64,000 bases of DNA from Drouetiella hepatica Uher 2000/2452 (GTDB lineage: Bacteria; Cyanobacteriota; Cyanobacteriia; Elainellales; Elainellaceae): assembly GCA_019359505.1 (NCBI GenBank), contig JAHHHD010000011.1, positions 1-64,000 of the forward strand, read 5' to 3'. Below the pieces are notes generated by a model. It was not told where the DNA came from. It made no database searches and worked only from the letters and a program-made list of their open reading frames with translations. Of this stretch, positions 1-7,240 are shown piece by piece (position 1 is the stretch's first letter; each line of letters begins with the position of its first letter). The position numbers and the translations under genes are program-made.

Positions 1-59
1 CCGCCTTTAACGGCTTCGATTGCTTTTTGGCGCAGGTCGTAACTGTAAGGAGCAGGCAT
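1..59 (-). CDS. IS630-type transposase, N-terminal start only (partial)
   Basis: Read on the minus strand from an ATG at 59, the frame gives MPAPYSYDLRQKAIEAVKGG and then leaves the window. This start is characteristic of the helix-turn-helix N-terminus of cyanobacterial IS630/Tc1-like transposases. Only about 20 residues are visible, so I cannot tell whether the gene is intact. It points to an insertion element just outside the left edge. Confidence 0.55.
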   Translation of the reverse strand, partial: MPAPYSYDLRQKAIEAVKG

Positions 60-373
60 AGTCGTATTTGAACGCTTCTCTACCTCTACAATAATGTCCT
101 AACTCGTTCTCGTAGCGCTATATTGCTTACTTAAGAGGATATCTGAAAAGTATCAAATGTTCTGCATTCGCCCCCCAACCCCCAATTCTGGGGGACTTTC
201 GTTCGCTTGCGTGTGCGAAGCACGTAGCCAGTTCCTATTCAAAGTCCCCCAGAATTGGGGGATTTAGGGGGCGGTTCGGGTAGCAAATTACACTTCTCAG
301 ACATCTTCTAAGGGATTTAGACGCACATAGCGCACTTTCTAAATACCCTTTAAGGACTAGCCTAACGCTCAGC
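60..373. other. Intergenic region holding a MITE
   Basis: No coding region is evident here. Most of the stretch is occupied by the MITE-like palindromic element listed separately at 131-311. The remainder carries no motif that I can name. Confidence 0.5.
131..311. repeat. MITE-like palindromic element, family M copy 1
   Basis: The ends form imperfect terminal inverted repeats: aggatatctgaaaag on the left, cttctcagacatcttct on the right. Inside lie GC-rich arms (ccccccaaccccc / gggggatttaggggg) and a palindrome (ccaattctggggg / cccccagaattgg) flanking a core with gcttgcgtgtgcgaagc. A second copy is at 1980-2162, and derived or partial copies lie near 28076 and 32816. There is no coding capacity, so any movement would need a transposase elsewhere. 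Confidence 0.75.
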
Positions 374-715
374 TTAGAGTAGCCGGAAGATGAAGGGATA
401 GCGGAAAGACTGTTCAGGAACGCTGAGGCATTGAACGATCGCCCAAGCCGACAGACCACAATGCACCAAGAACCAAACGCCGTTGGCGAGTCCAAAGGTC
501 AGAAATGAGATGGGAATCAAGAGAAGACTGTAGAGCCAAACATTGAAGTGAAAGTTAATCGCTTCTTTTGCATTTTCTTTGACGACCGGGTCTTCTGTGA
601 CAAACAGAATGGCGATCGGAATTCCGATAGAAATCACCAGCGAACTCAGAAAAATAGAAGCGTGAGAGAGGCTCGATAGCAGCTTACGTTTATCAGAATC
701 GTACAAACCTTCCAT
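374..715 (-). CDS. DUF4870 domain membrane protein
   Basis: This 113-aa protein has hydrophobic segments near residues 20-40, 58-80 and 80-95, so it is an integral membrane protein. The stretch NAKEAINFHFN followed by hydrophobic helices is the hallmark of the DUF4870 (Tic20-like) family, whose function is unknown. The ATG at 715 is preceded by a good Shine-Dalgarno (aggggatt). The gene is alone, between MITE copy 1 and the convergent end of the aldolase gene, and nothing in the context suggests a pathway. Confidence 0.8.
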   Translation of the reverse strand: MEGLYDSDKRKLLSSLSHASIFLSSLVISIGIPIAILFVTEDPVVKENAKEAINFHFNVWLYSLLLIPISFLTFGLANGVWFLVHCGLSAWAIVQCLSVPEQSFRYPFIFRLL

Positions 716-887
716 GGTAATCCCCTTATAGCTGAGCGTTTTAATGCTTCTTGTTAACTGAGTTATTAGCTTATATGGTACTGGGTGCTCAGGGGTTACA
801 GATAGTAAAGTTTACCGAACACCTAGGGCGGCAATCTGCGAGATTTTGGCTGAATCTAAAACCTCTAGGCAACCCTAATGAGCTTTA

Positions 888-1937
888 TCAGCAGAGCGCC
901 GGAGCGATCGCTTCTCTAATATCTTGTACCAGTTGGTCGATTCGATCTTGAGTTGAGTTCCAGGAACACATGAAGCGAGCGCCGCCCACGCCAATGAACG
1001 TGTAGAACAGCCAATTTTTGTCCCTCAGTTGCTGAATGACGGCTTCTGGCAAGGTAACAAACACTGCATTTGCCTCGCGGGGAAACATCAGCTCAACACC
1101 CTCAATTTCTAGCAGCTTTTTCTCCAGATAAGCCGCACAGCGATTGGCATGTCGCGCATTTTTAAGCCATGCGCCAGTTTCCAGCAGACCTAGCCAAGGT
1201 GCGGCAATGAAGCGCATTTTAGAAGCTAACTGACCCGCCTGCTTACAGCGATAGGCAAAGTCTTCAGCCAGGTCTTTTTTGAAAAACAAAATGGCTTCGC
1301 CGATCGCCATGCCGTTTTTTGTGCCGCAGAAGCAGAGCACATCTACTCCGCTCTTCCAAGTGAGTTCAGCAGGGGTGCGGTCTGTAGCAGCAACAGCGTT
1401 GGCAAACCGAGCGCCATCCATATGAATTTTGAGGTCATAATGTTGCGCGATCGATTGAATCGCCAATAGCTCATCGATCGTGTAAATCGTGCCTAGCTCG
1501 GTCGGCTGTGTGATGCTGATGACTTTGGGCTTGGGATAGTGAATGTCGGTGCGTTTGTTAACAATGGAAGCGATCGATTCGGGCGTGAGTTTGCCCTGTT
1601 CCCCTTTTCCCAGCAGCAGTTTAGATCCGTTAGATGCAAATTCTGGTGCGCCGCATTCATCTGTTTCTATGTGCGCCGTCTCATGGCAGATGACGCTGTG
1701 ATAAGACTGACATAAAGCCGCCAGGGACAAGGAATTAGCGGCAGTGCCGTTAAACACAAAAAACACGTCGCAGTCCGTTTCAAACAGTTCTCTAAAATGA
1801 TCGGTCGCTCGCTGTGTCCACTCGTCATTGCCGTAGGCAGGTACATCTCCGATATTTGCCTTCAGCATATACTCAAGAACTTCAGGGCAGATGCCAGAAG
1901 CGTTATCGCTAGAGAATTGCTCAAGGTAATTAGCCAT
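888..1937 (-). CDS. ltaE: Low-specificity L-threonine aldolase
   Basis: This 349-aa PLP enzyme of fold type I cleaves L-threonine or allo-threonine to glycine and acetaldehyde in the cytoplasm. The N-terminal SSDNASGICPEVLEYM, the HMDGARFANA motif with the cofactor-contacting Asp and Arg, and FCGTKNGMA with the Schiff-base lysine are all present. Length is normal for the family. Beta-eliminating lyase relatives share the fold, but HMDGAR plus this length favours threonine aldolase. The gene stands alone; a MITE lies just upstream of the start. Confidence 0.88.
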   Translation of the reverse strand: MANYLEQFSSDNASGICPEVLEYMLKANIGDVPAYGNDEWTQRATDHFRELFETDCDVFFVFNGTAANSLSLAALCQSYHSVICHETAHIETDECGAPEFASNGSKLLLGKGEQGKLTPESIASIVNKRTDIHYPKPKVISITQPTELGTIYTIDELLAIQSIAQHYDLKIHMDGARFANAVAATDRTPAELTWKSGVDVLCFCGTKNGMAIGEAILFFKKDLAEDFAYRCKQAGQLASKMRFIAAPWLGLLETGAWLKNARHANRCAAYLEKKLLEIEGVELMFPREANAVFVTLPEAVIQQLRDKNWLFYTFIGVGGARFMCSWNSTQDRIDQLVQDIREAIAPALC

Positions 1938-1979
1938 AGCTGCGGGAGAAATTTAGGAACGGATTGCGTTGAAAACAGG

Positions 1980-2162
1980 CTAAAAGGATGTCTGAAAAGT
2001 GCAGATTCCTACCCGAACCGCCCCCTAAATCCCCCAATTCTGGGGGGCTTTCGTTCGCTTGCGTGTGCGAAGCACGTAGCCAGTTCTTGTTCAAAGTCCC
2101 CCAGAATTGGGGGGTTGGGGGGCAAATGCAGGACATTTTATACTTTTCAGATAACCTCTAAA
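1980..2162. repeat. MITE-like palindromic element, family M copy 2
   Basis: It has the same length and layout as copy 1, with terminal repeats aggatgtctgaaaag and cttttcagataacctct. Its left arm matches the reverse complement of copy 1's right arm and vice versa. The internal core (cgttcgcttgcgtgtgcgaa), however, lies in the same orientation in both. The loop has therefore flipped relative to the arms. The element fills most of the gap between the aldolase and L,D-transpeptidase genes. Confidence 0.75.
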
Positions 2163-2192
2163 TACGCTTTGAAAGGTGAATTTAAGAACAAC

Positions 2193-2798
2193 TTAGGGAA
2201 CAACTTGTACAGGAGTGCCAACCTTGACTCTTTCAAACAGCTTGACCACATCCTGATCATACATACGAACACATCCATGGGACGCAGGCGTACCCACAGA
2301 CTCAGCATTAGGCGTACCGTGAAAGCCAATAAAATTAGTGCCATCTGTCCAGAATCCAATCCATCTCGATCCTAACGGATTATCAGCTCCAGGGGGCATC
2401 ACCTCGCCCGTAAAAGGGTGTTCCCATGCCGGATTGCGAAGCATTTGGAAGACCTGATAGCTGCCTGTAGGCGTTTCCCAACCCGCCCGTCCAATCGCCA
2501 CCGGGAAACTGGTTTTCACCTGGTCGCGCTCGTAGAGATAGACTCGGCGATCGCTCAATTTAATCACCAGATGCACGTAAGCCAATGGATCGGGCTTGGG
2601 TAAGAAGGTTTCGCTTCTGCCCAGCCCAGGCAGTTCCGGGATTATCAACTGTTGAAGTTGCTCTAACTTTGCCTGAAGGGGAGAGCGTGGAGCCGTAGGC
2701 GAAGCAGCTTCAGCCGCAGGAGCCGCCACTCCAGAGATGATGAGTTGTAGCAATCCCAGAGGCAACAGGACTGCAAAATTCAAAGCCGATCGCTTCAT
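2193..2798 (-). CDS. L,D-transpeptidase (YkuD domain), exported
   Basis: This 201-aa protein starts at the ATG at 2798. That start gives a clean signal peptide (MKRSALNFAVLLPLGLLQL...), which the longer reading does not. The YkuD catalytic domain covers roughly residues 70-200 and ends in HGTPNAESVGTPASHGCVRM, holding the family's conserved His and nucleophilic Cys. Such enzymes form 3-3 crosslinks or attach lipoproteins to peptidoglycan in the periplasm. Function is inferred from the family; substrate is unknown. Confidence 0.88.
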   Translation of the reverse strand: MKRSALNFAVLLPLGLLQLIISGVAAPAAEAASPTAPRSPLQAKLEQLQQLIIPELPGLGRSETFLPKPDPLAYVHLVIKLSDRRVYLYERDQVKTSFPVAIGRAGWETPTGSYQVFQMLRNPAWEHPFTGEVMPPGADNPLGSRWIGFWTDGTNFIGFHGTPNAESVGTPASHGCVRMYDQDVVKLFERVKVGTPVQVVP

Positions 2799-2905
2799 AA
2801 ATTCAGTTTCGAGCCGTAAAATTTTGAACTGTACTAGGCTTTCAGCCACTACCTTAGCTTATTTTCTAGAGACACCTTAGCTTATTTCCCAGAGAGCGAT
2901 CGTAT

Positions 2906-3883
2906 TCATTCTGGCAGATCAGCCTCCAGATTTGCCCTAGCATTTCGCCTCAGCATATCGGGTTTGATCCGGCGCAATGCCGAAGCCGGAAAGCGCTGAT
3001 CCCATTCTGCATCAGATAAGGTGGCGATCGCTTCCATCTCAGGCGCAACGTTCCAGGGATAAGGCTGAAACTCAGCCACATCCGTTTCTTGGGCAAAGCG
3101 CTGATTCCAGGGGCACACGTCCTGACAGATATCACAGCCCGCAACCCAGCCTTGCAGATTGGCAGCGATCGAAGGCGGCAGAGACTCTGCCCGGTTCTCG
3201 ATCGTGTGATAGGCGATGCAGCGATTGGCATCTACGACGAAAGGCTGGACGATCGCCTCGGTCGGGCAAGCCTCCAAGCAGCGGGTGCAGGTGCCGCAGT
3301 GGGGCAGATGAAGGCGATCGATTGTCAGTTGCAAGTTAGTCAAAACCTCGCCCAAAAACACCCAAGAGCCATACTCTCGCGTGATCAAGTTGCTATTTTT
3401 TGCAACCCAGCCAATGCCCGCCCGTTCTGCCCAGACTTTATCTTGAATAGGAGCTGTGTCTGAGCAATAGCGGGCTTCGATCGCGCTGCCCTGTGCCTCT
3501 AGCCAGACCGACAGCGCCTTCAGCTTTTTGTGCATGATGCGGTGGTAATCCCTGCCCCAGCCGTAGCGAGAGATCTTGGCATACTTTCTGGCGTACTTTT
3601 CGCTGTGCAGCGGCTCAGCGGGGCGCTCGTGGGGCGTGTAGTAGTTAAGCGCAACGCAGATGACCGACTGAACGCTGGGTAGGAGCGATCGCACATCTTG
3701 ACGCTTAGGGTTTGCCATCCATGCCATGTCGGCTTGGTAGCCCCGACCTAGCCAGTTTTGGAGCGAATTGTCCCCCTCTCCTGCAACTTCTGCGGCAGCA
3801 ATCCCAACTTTGTGAAATCCCAGTTCCAAGGCTTTTTGTTTAATGCGATCGCTATCTACTAGAGGTTGTGCCATTATCGTCAT
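2906..3883 (-). CDS. queG: Epoxyqueuosine reductase
   Basis: This 325-aa cobalamin- and Fe-S-dependent enzyme makes queuosine from epoxyqueuosine at the tRNA wobble position. Two [4Fe-4S] ligand sets are visible: CGTCTRCLEACP near residues 195-206 and CDICQDVCP near 250-258. The catalytic region SDTAPIQDKVWAERAGIGW is also present. A second in-frame ATG lies at 3874; the first is used here. The gene is transcribed away from an IS605-like end remnant that begins about 12 bp upstream of its start. Confidence 0.92.
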   Translation of the reverse strand: MTIMAQPLVDSDRIKQKALELGFHKVGIAAAEVAGEGDNSLQNWLGRGYQADMAWMANPKRQDVRSLLPSVQSVICVALNYYTPHERPAEPLHSEKYARKYAKISRYGWGRDYHRIMHKKLKALSVWLEAQGSAIEARYCSDTAPIQDKVWAERAGIGWVAKNSNLITREYGSWVFLGEVLTNLQLTIDRLHLPHCGTCTRCLEACPTEAIVQPFVVDANRCIAYHTIENRAESLPPSIAANLQGWVAGCDICQDVCPWNQRFAQETDVAEFQPYPWNVAPEMEAIATLSDAEWDQRFPASALRRIKPDMLRRNARANLEADLPE

Positions 3884-3894
3884 CGGAATCTTTC

Positions 3895-3930
3895 AAGAAG
3901 CCCCGTACCTTCAGGTCGGGGAGGGATAGG
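3895..3930 (+). mobile_element. Remnant of an IS200/IS605 (TnpB-type) right end
   Basis: The string ctttcaagaag followed by a hairpin (ccccgtacctt / aggtcgggg) and gggat resembles the right end of cyanobacterial IS605-family elements. In intact elements this hairpin is also the 3' end of the TnpB guide-RNA scaffold. No tnpA or tnpB is present: the upstream side is the start of queG. It is at best a scar left by excision or decay, recognised by pattern memory only. Confidence 0.4.
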
Positions 3931-4120
3931 AGCTTAGAACGCCGGACGGTCGAAGAAATTGAATTCGATTCATATGGCGACCTTTTATTTGTCCCTGTTA
4001 TTTATACAGTGGCTTTTTATCCGTCAGAGTGCCAAAGTAGGATTACCCCAACACTGGCATTGTCAATTTCATGTGCTGAATGTCTTTAAAAGAGCTTCAT
4101 ATCCAGACTAAGCAGTACTC

Positions 4121-4147
4121 GGTAGTGGTATCTAGGTAATGACTACC
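4121..4147. repeat. 27-bp dispersed repeat, copy 1
   Basis: The sequence ggtagtggtatctaggtaat followed by gactacc has complementary ends (ggtagt / actacc). It recurs with two differences at 63529-63555, also in a gap. The function is unknown; it may be a small hairpin or a protein-binding site. Confidence 0.6.
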
Positions 4148-4181
4148 CCGACTCTAGTACTCAGAGACACGATCGTGCATT

Positions 4182-4460
4182 GCAGAGCTGCAAGCCGCCC
4201 TACCTGCAACGGTATACCTGCAACTTTCCCCTTTCTTCTAGCGTCAATGTCTCCAGACCCATCCCCATCAGTTTTGGCACAAGTGGCGTTGTGTCGCCAA
4301 AAATCAAGTGGTTAGGAGACCTGTCAGTCCCTCAAGGAGCGAAACCCCTACTACTATAGGAGTAGAACGTGTGTATTTACCATTGATAACCCGCTATGAG
4401 CCTCCCTGTAAAGTGTTCTCCTAACTGCAACACTACGGCTCAGGCAAAGCGAATGCCCAC
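4182..4460 (+). ncRNA. Possible structured RNA upstream of the rusA-like gene
   Basis: This gap can form a nested fold. The pair gtctcc (4249-4254) / ggagac (4315-4320) encloses the hairpin ttttggc (4272-4278) / gccaaaa (4296-4302), with inner acaa/ttgt pairs. A ctact/agtag hairpin follows near 4350-4370. I do not recognise tmRNA, RNase P RNA, SRP RNA, 6S RNA or a known riboswitch. The whole 598-bp gap (3884-4481) has no convincing gene. The strand is a guess from the downstream gene. Confidence 0.28.
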
Positions 4461-4481
4461 ACACACTTCCTGCGACCGATC

Positions 4482-4910
4482 ATGCCTCCGGTGCTACCCT
4501 TTGAATTCATTGTGACGGGGAAACCCATTTCCCATCAGACTAAAGATAAAAAGCGTCTGCAAGCCTGGAAAACCCAGGTGCGAGATATGGCGATCGCCTG
4601 TTGGTCATCCTCTCAACCGACAGGCGACTCCGTGCGCGTGGTGATCACTCACTACTATGATGTAATTCCTGGTAATGAGCATGTTGTGCCAGACAGTGAC
4701 AACATTGTGAAACCAGTGCGTGATGCCTTAAACGGCGTCATCTATGTTGACGACTATCAGATCACTGACTTTGTCAGTCGGCGGCGGAGCTTAGATGGCT
4801 CATTTCGGGTCAAAGGAATGTCGCTAGTGCTCGCCAAAGGGTTTTGTAGTGGTGAAGAGTTTCTACACATTCGGATTGAAACGGCTCCCGACCCCACAGC
4901 GCTAGACTAG
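4482..4910 (+). CDS. RusA-family Holliday junction resolvase-like nuclease
   Basis: This 142-aa protein carries the RusA signature: PDSDNIVKPVRDALNGVIYV then DDYQI, with acidic residues placed as in the RusA metal-binding site, plus an N-terminal FIVTGKPISHQ strand. RusA dimers cut four-way DNA junctions; many relatives are of phage origin, but no phage genes are nearby. The gene is followed about 150 bp later by a second small nuclease-like gene that has its own promoter. No clear Shine-Dalgarno precedes the ATG, so the leader may matter. Confidence 0.82.
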   Translation: MPPVLPFEFIVTGKPISHQTKDKKRLQAWKTQVRDMAIACWSSSQPTGDSVRVVITHYYDVIPGNEHVVPDSDNIVKPVRDALNGVIYVDDYQITDFVSRRRSLDGSFRVKGMSLVLAKGFCSGEEFLHIRIETAPDPTALD

Positions 4911-4969
4911 CAGCGCTGGCTCACACCAGCTGAAAATGAGCATGAAAGATTATTAAACAACATAGAAAC

Positions 4970-4997
4970 TTTACTCTTTTCCTAGGGCATCTATAAT
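4970..4997 (+). promoter_or_regulatory. Sigma70-type promoter for the AHJR-like gene
   Basis: TTTACT (4970-4975) and TATAAT (4992-4997) are separated by 16 bp, a near-consensus group 1/2 sigma promoter. It implies that the downstream gene can be transcribed independently of the rusA-like gene. Confidence 0.55.
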
Positions 4998-5064
4998 AGA
5001 GGACTCATGGACTTGACTTTAACGCCCTTTGAGGGATTATAGGAGTAGGCATTTATTTATCCCT

Positions 5065-5376
5065 ATGCGTCACCTGGCAGACCTAAACCCACTCGAACAC
5101 CAACGCCTTCTCAGGATAGCGCGAGAATATCGGCAGCAAGGCTATGCGGTCACGCTGTATCCTTCTTCAGAAGAGTTGCCAGCCGCCCTCGCTAACTGCG
5201 CACTGGATTTAATTGCCACGAGTGCAGCCAAAACCGTAGTTGTGGAAGTGCGCACGCGCGAGAACTTAACCCTCAATGGGGCAGAAGACCTCCGTACGCT
5301 GACTAAACAAGTGCAGCAAGTCCCCGGCTGGGAATTTGAGCTGGTGGTGACCAACCCTCGCAAGCAGGCTAGCTAA
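5065..5376 (+). CDS. AHJR-like (restriction-endonuclease fold) small protein
   Basis: This 103-aa protein starts at the ATG at 5065, with aggagtagg upstream. An in-frame TTG at 5029 would add 12 residues. The helix LEHQRLLRIAREYRQQGY, then LDLIATSAAKTVVVEVRTRE, fits a PD-(D/E)xK core: Asp in LDLI and Glu-x-Arg in VEVRTR. This matches the archaeal Holliday-junction-resolvase-like nucleases seen near some prokaryotic Argonaute and defence loci. The usual Lys of ExK is Arg here, so activity is uncertain. The substrate is unknown. Confidence 0.6.
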   Translation: MRHLADLNPLEHQRLLRIAREYRQQGYAVTLYPSSEELPAALANCALDLIATSAAKTVVVEVRTRENLTLNGAEDLRTLTKQVQQVPGWEFELVVTNPRKQAS

Positions 5377-5653
5377 CAACGTCTCGATTAGCTTAGGCGC
5401 TTTCTAGGAAATAAAATATTCGTAAGGACAGATTAGTCCTCCAGTTTTGGTGACCTTTCTTCCCTTCAACAGAAAGCCGCGTATGACAAAGCAGGGCTTA
5501 GTTTTATTACAAGACGAATACTTGTCCTGACACTATCCACAGACTTCTGGAATCTTACTGCTTAAGTAGGACGTCTTCCTATAAAAATATTTTTAGAATG
5601 TGCGCAAATCCCGTGTTAATCGCACATTAGCCCACAAGAAGGTACCGCTGAGT

Positions 5654-6193
5654 ATGACTAAGCTTGTTGACAAGATCGAACGATCGAACAGTAGCCCTAC
5701 TGATTTGAGAAACCAAGAAGTCATTTATCCAGTCAGAGATTCGCAATACGGGGATTTAGAAACTCCCATTAACTCCTCAGTTTTTGTGCGTAGGTTTGTG
5801 GGTAATCTCTCTGCTTATCGTCCTGGTCTATCCCCTTTGAGGAGAGGTTTGGAAGTTGGCTTAGCGCATGGGTATCTTTTAGTAGGTCCCTTTGCAAAGT
5901 TTAATCCCCTACGTTACACCGAATCAGGGACTCTAGTTGCACTGCTATCTACCCTCGGTCTAGTCCTGATTTCGAGTGTACTTATCGTCCTATACGCAGC
6001 TAGCAATCCTCCAAAACCTCTCTCTGCAACTGCTGCACCTACTCCGCCCGATGCTTTTCAGTCTAAGAAAGGCTGGAATGATTATGCGAAAGGATTTCTT
6101 TTGGGAGGGGCTGTCGGCGCGATCGCTGCTTACTTCATCCTGGCAAACTTTGACGTTTACGGAAATTTTCTGACCCTGATTGGTGCAAAGTAG
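5654..6193 (+). CDS. psaL: Photosystem I subunit XI (PsaL)
   Basis: This 179-aa thylakoid membrane protein mediates PSI trimer or tetramer contacts. The N-terminal LRNQEVIYP...LETPIN, then YRPGLSPLRRGLEVGLAHGY and a C-terminal PPDAFQSKKGW followed by a glycine-rich helix, are typical of PsaL. The ATG at 5654 with agaagg upstream fits the family better than the GTG at 5600. The loop after the first helix reads FAKFNPLRYTE where most PsaL proteins have a LGPLR motif, so this may be a paralogue. No psaI or other PSI genes lie beside it. Confidence 0.9.
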   Translation: MTKLVDKIERSNSSPTDLRNQEVIYPVRDSQYGDLETPINSSVFVRRFVGNLSAYRPGLSPLRRGLEVGLAHGYLLVGPFAKFNPLRYTESGTLVALLSTLGLVLISSVLIVLYAASNPPKPLSATAAPTPPDAFQSKKGWNDYAKGFLLGGAVGAIAAYFILANFDVYGNFLTLIGAK

Positions 6194-6206
6194 ATTGAGC
6201 ATTCAG

Positions 6207-7004
6207 TTACACATTGTCAGCACCTATTCGGGAACAGATTTTATCAAACCCCACGTTTGGGGATGCCATGTTCAAAGATGTTACGTCAATGGCTGCCGCG
6301 CGATCTGCATAGATCATGACATTAGGGTGCAGTTGGAGAACTGATGCTGGACATTGAGGATTAACTTGACCAAGAAAAGCCTCTGAAAAAGCGGTTCTTT
6401 TCTCTGCACCCGTAACCACTAACAAAATTTCTCGCGATGCCAGAATAGGGCTAATTCCCATTGTGATGGCTCGTTCAGGAACGGCTTCTCCTTCTAGAAA
6501 AAAGCGAGCGTTTGCGGCTTGCGTTGAGCGATCGAGAGTCACTACATGCGTCTGGGAAGAGAAGCTCGTTCCGGGTTCGTTGAAGGCAATATGACCATTT
6601 CTACCTATGCCAAGAAGCTGTAGATCAATTCCTCCAGCTTCAGCAATTTTCGCTTCATATTGAACAGCCTCTTGGTCAGGATTCATCGACATTCCATCCG
6701 GCAAATGCGTACGTTGAGGATCAATATCCGTATGGTCAAACAGCAGGCGTTGCATTGTGGCACGATATGAGGCAGGGTGCGCTGGTGCAAGACCTATGTA
6801 CTCATCTAGGTTAAAAGTTGTGGCGAAGCGAAAGCTAAGTCCTGTTCGTCTATGGCGCTCAACCAAGTGGTGATATAAGCTCTCCATGGTGCCACCTGTT
6901 GCGAGACCCAGGACAATATTAGGTGAGATGTAAAGTCGCTCAGCTATTAGATCGGCGGCAGCATAGGCAGCTTCGATCGCAGTGCCATAAACATTTATCT
7001 GCAT
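6207..7004 (-). CDS. nagB: Glucosamine-6-phosphate deaminase
   Basis: This 265-aa cytoplasmic enzyme converts glucosamine 6-phosphate to fructose 6-phosphate and ammonia, linking amino-sugar recycling to glycolysis. It has the phosphate-binding LGLATGGTMESLY, the catalytic TFNLDEYIGL with its Asp, and LLGIGRNGHIAFNEPG with catalytic His and Glu. Length matches the family. It converges on psaL with only 13 bp between the stops. No nagA is visible nearby. Confidence 0.93.
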   Translation of the reverse strand: MQINVYGTAIEAAYAAADLIAERLYISPNIVLGLATGGTMESLYHHLVERHRRTGLSFRFATTFNLDEYIGLAPAHPASYRATMQRLLFDHTDIDPQRTHLPDGMSMNPDQEAVQYEAKIAEAGGIDLQLLGIGRNGHIAFNEPGTSFSSQTHVVTLDRSTQAANARFFLEGEAVPERAITMGISPILASREILLVVTGAEKRTAFSEAFLGQVNPQCPASVLQLHPNVMIYADRAAAIDVTSLNMASPNVGFDKICSRIGADNV

Positions 7005-7240
7005 ACCTGGTAAACATTTTAGATTGACGTAGATTCCCTTTTAACTTACGGCGACATCCATCCTAGGATAGACTTCTTCATCCATGATTTTGTAGATAAT
7101 GGACGAAGCTTTACCTGAGATTATCTCCTGCTCAAGCCTCTTGCGAGCTATCTTTGGATAGAAAATTTAGGATAGTCATCAAGATGGCATTAGATCTCAG
7201 GTTTTGAGCTGCCTGAAACTTTTCTGCAAAGGATCAAGTG

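Noticed and set aside
5483-5530. 15-codon ORF (MTKQGLVLLQDEYLS) upstream of psaL
   Set aside because: Too short to support, with no clear ribosome site. It might be a leader peptide, but nothing indicates regulation.
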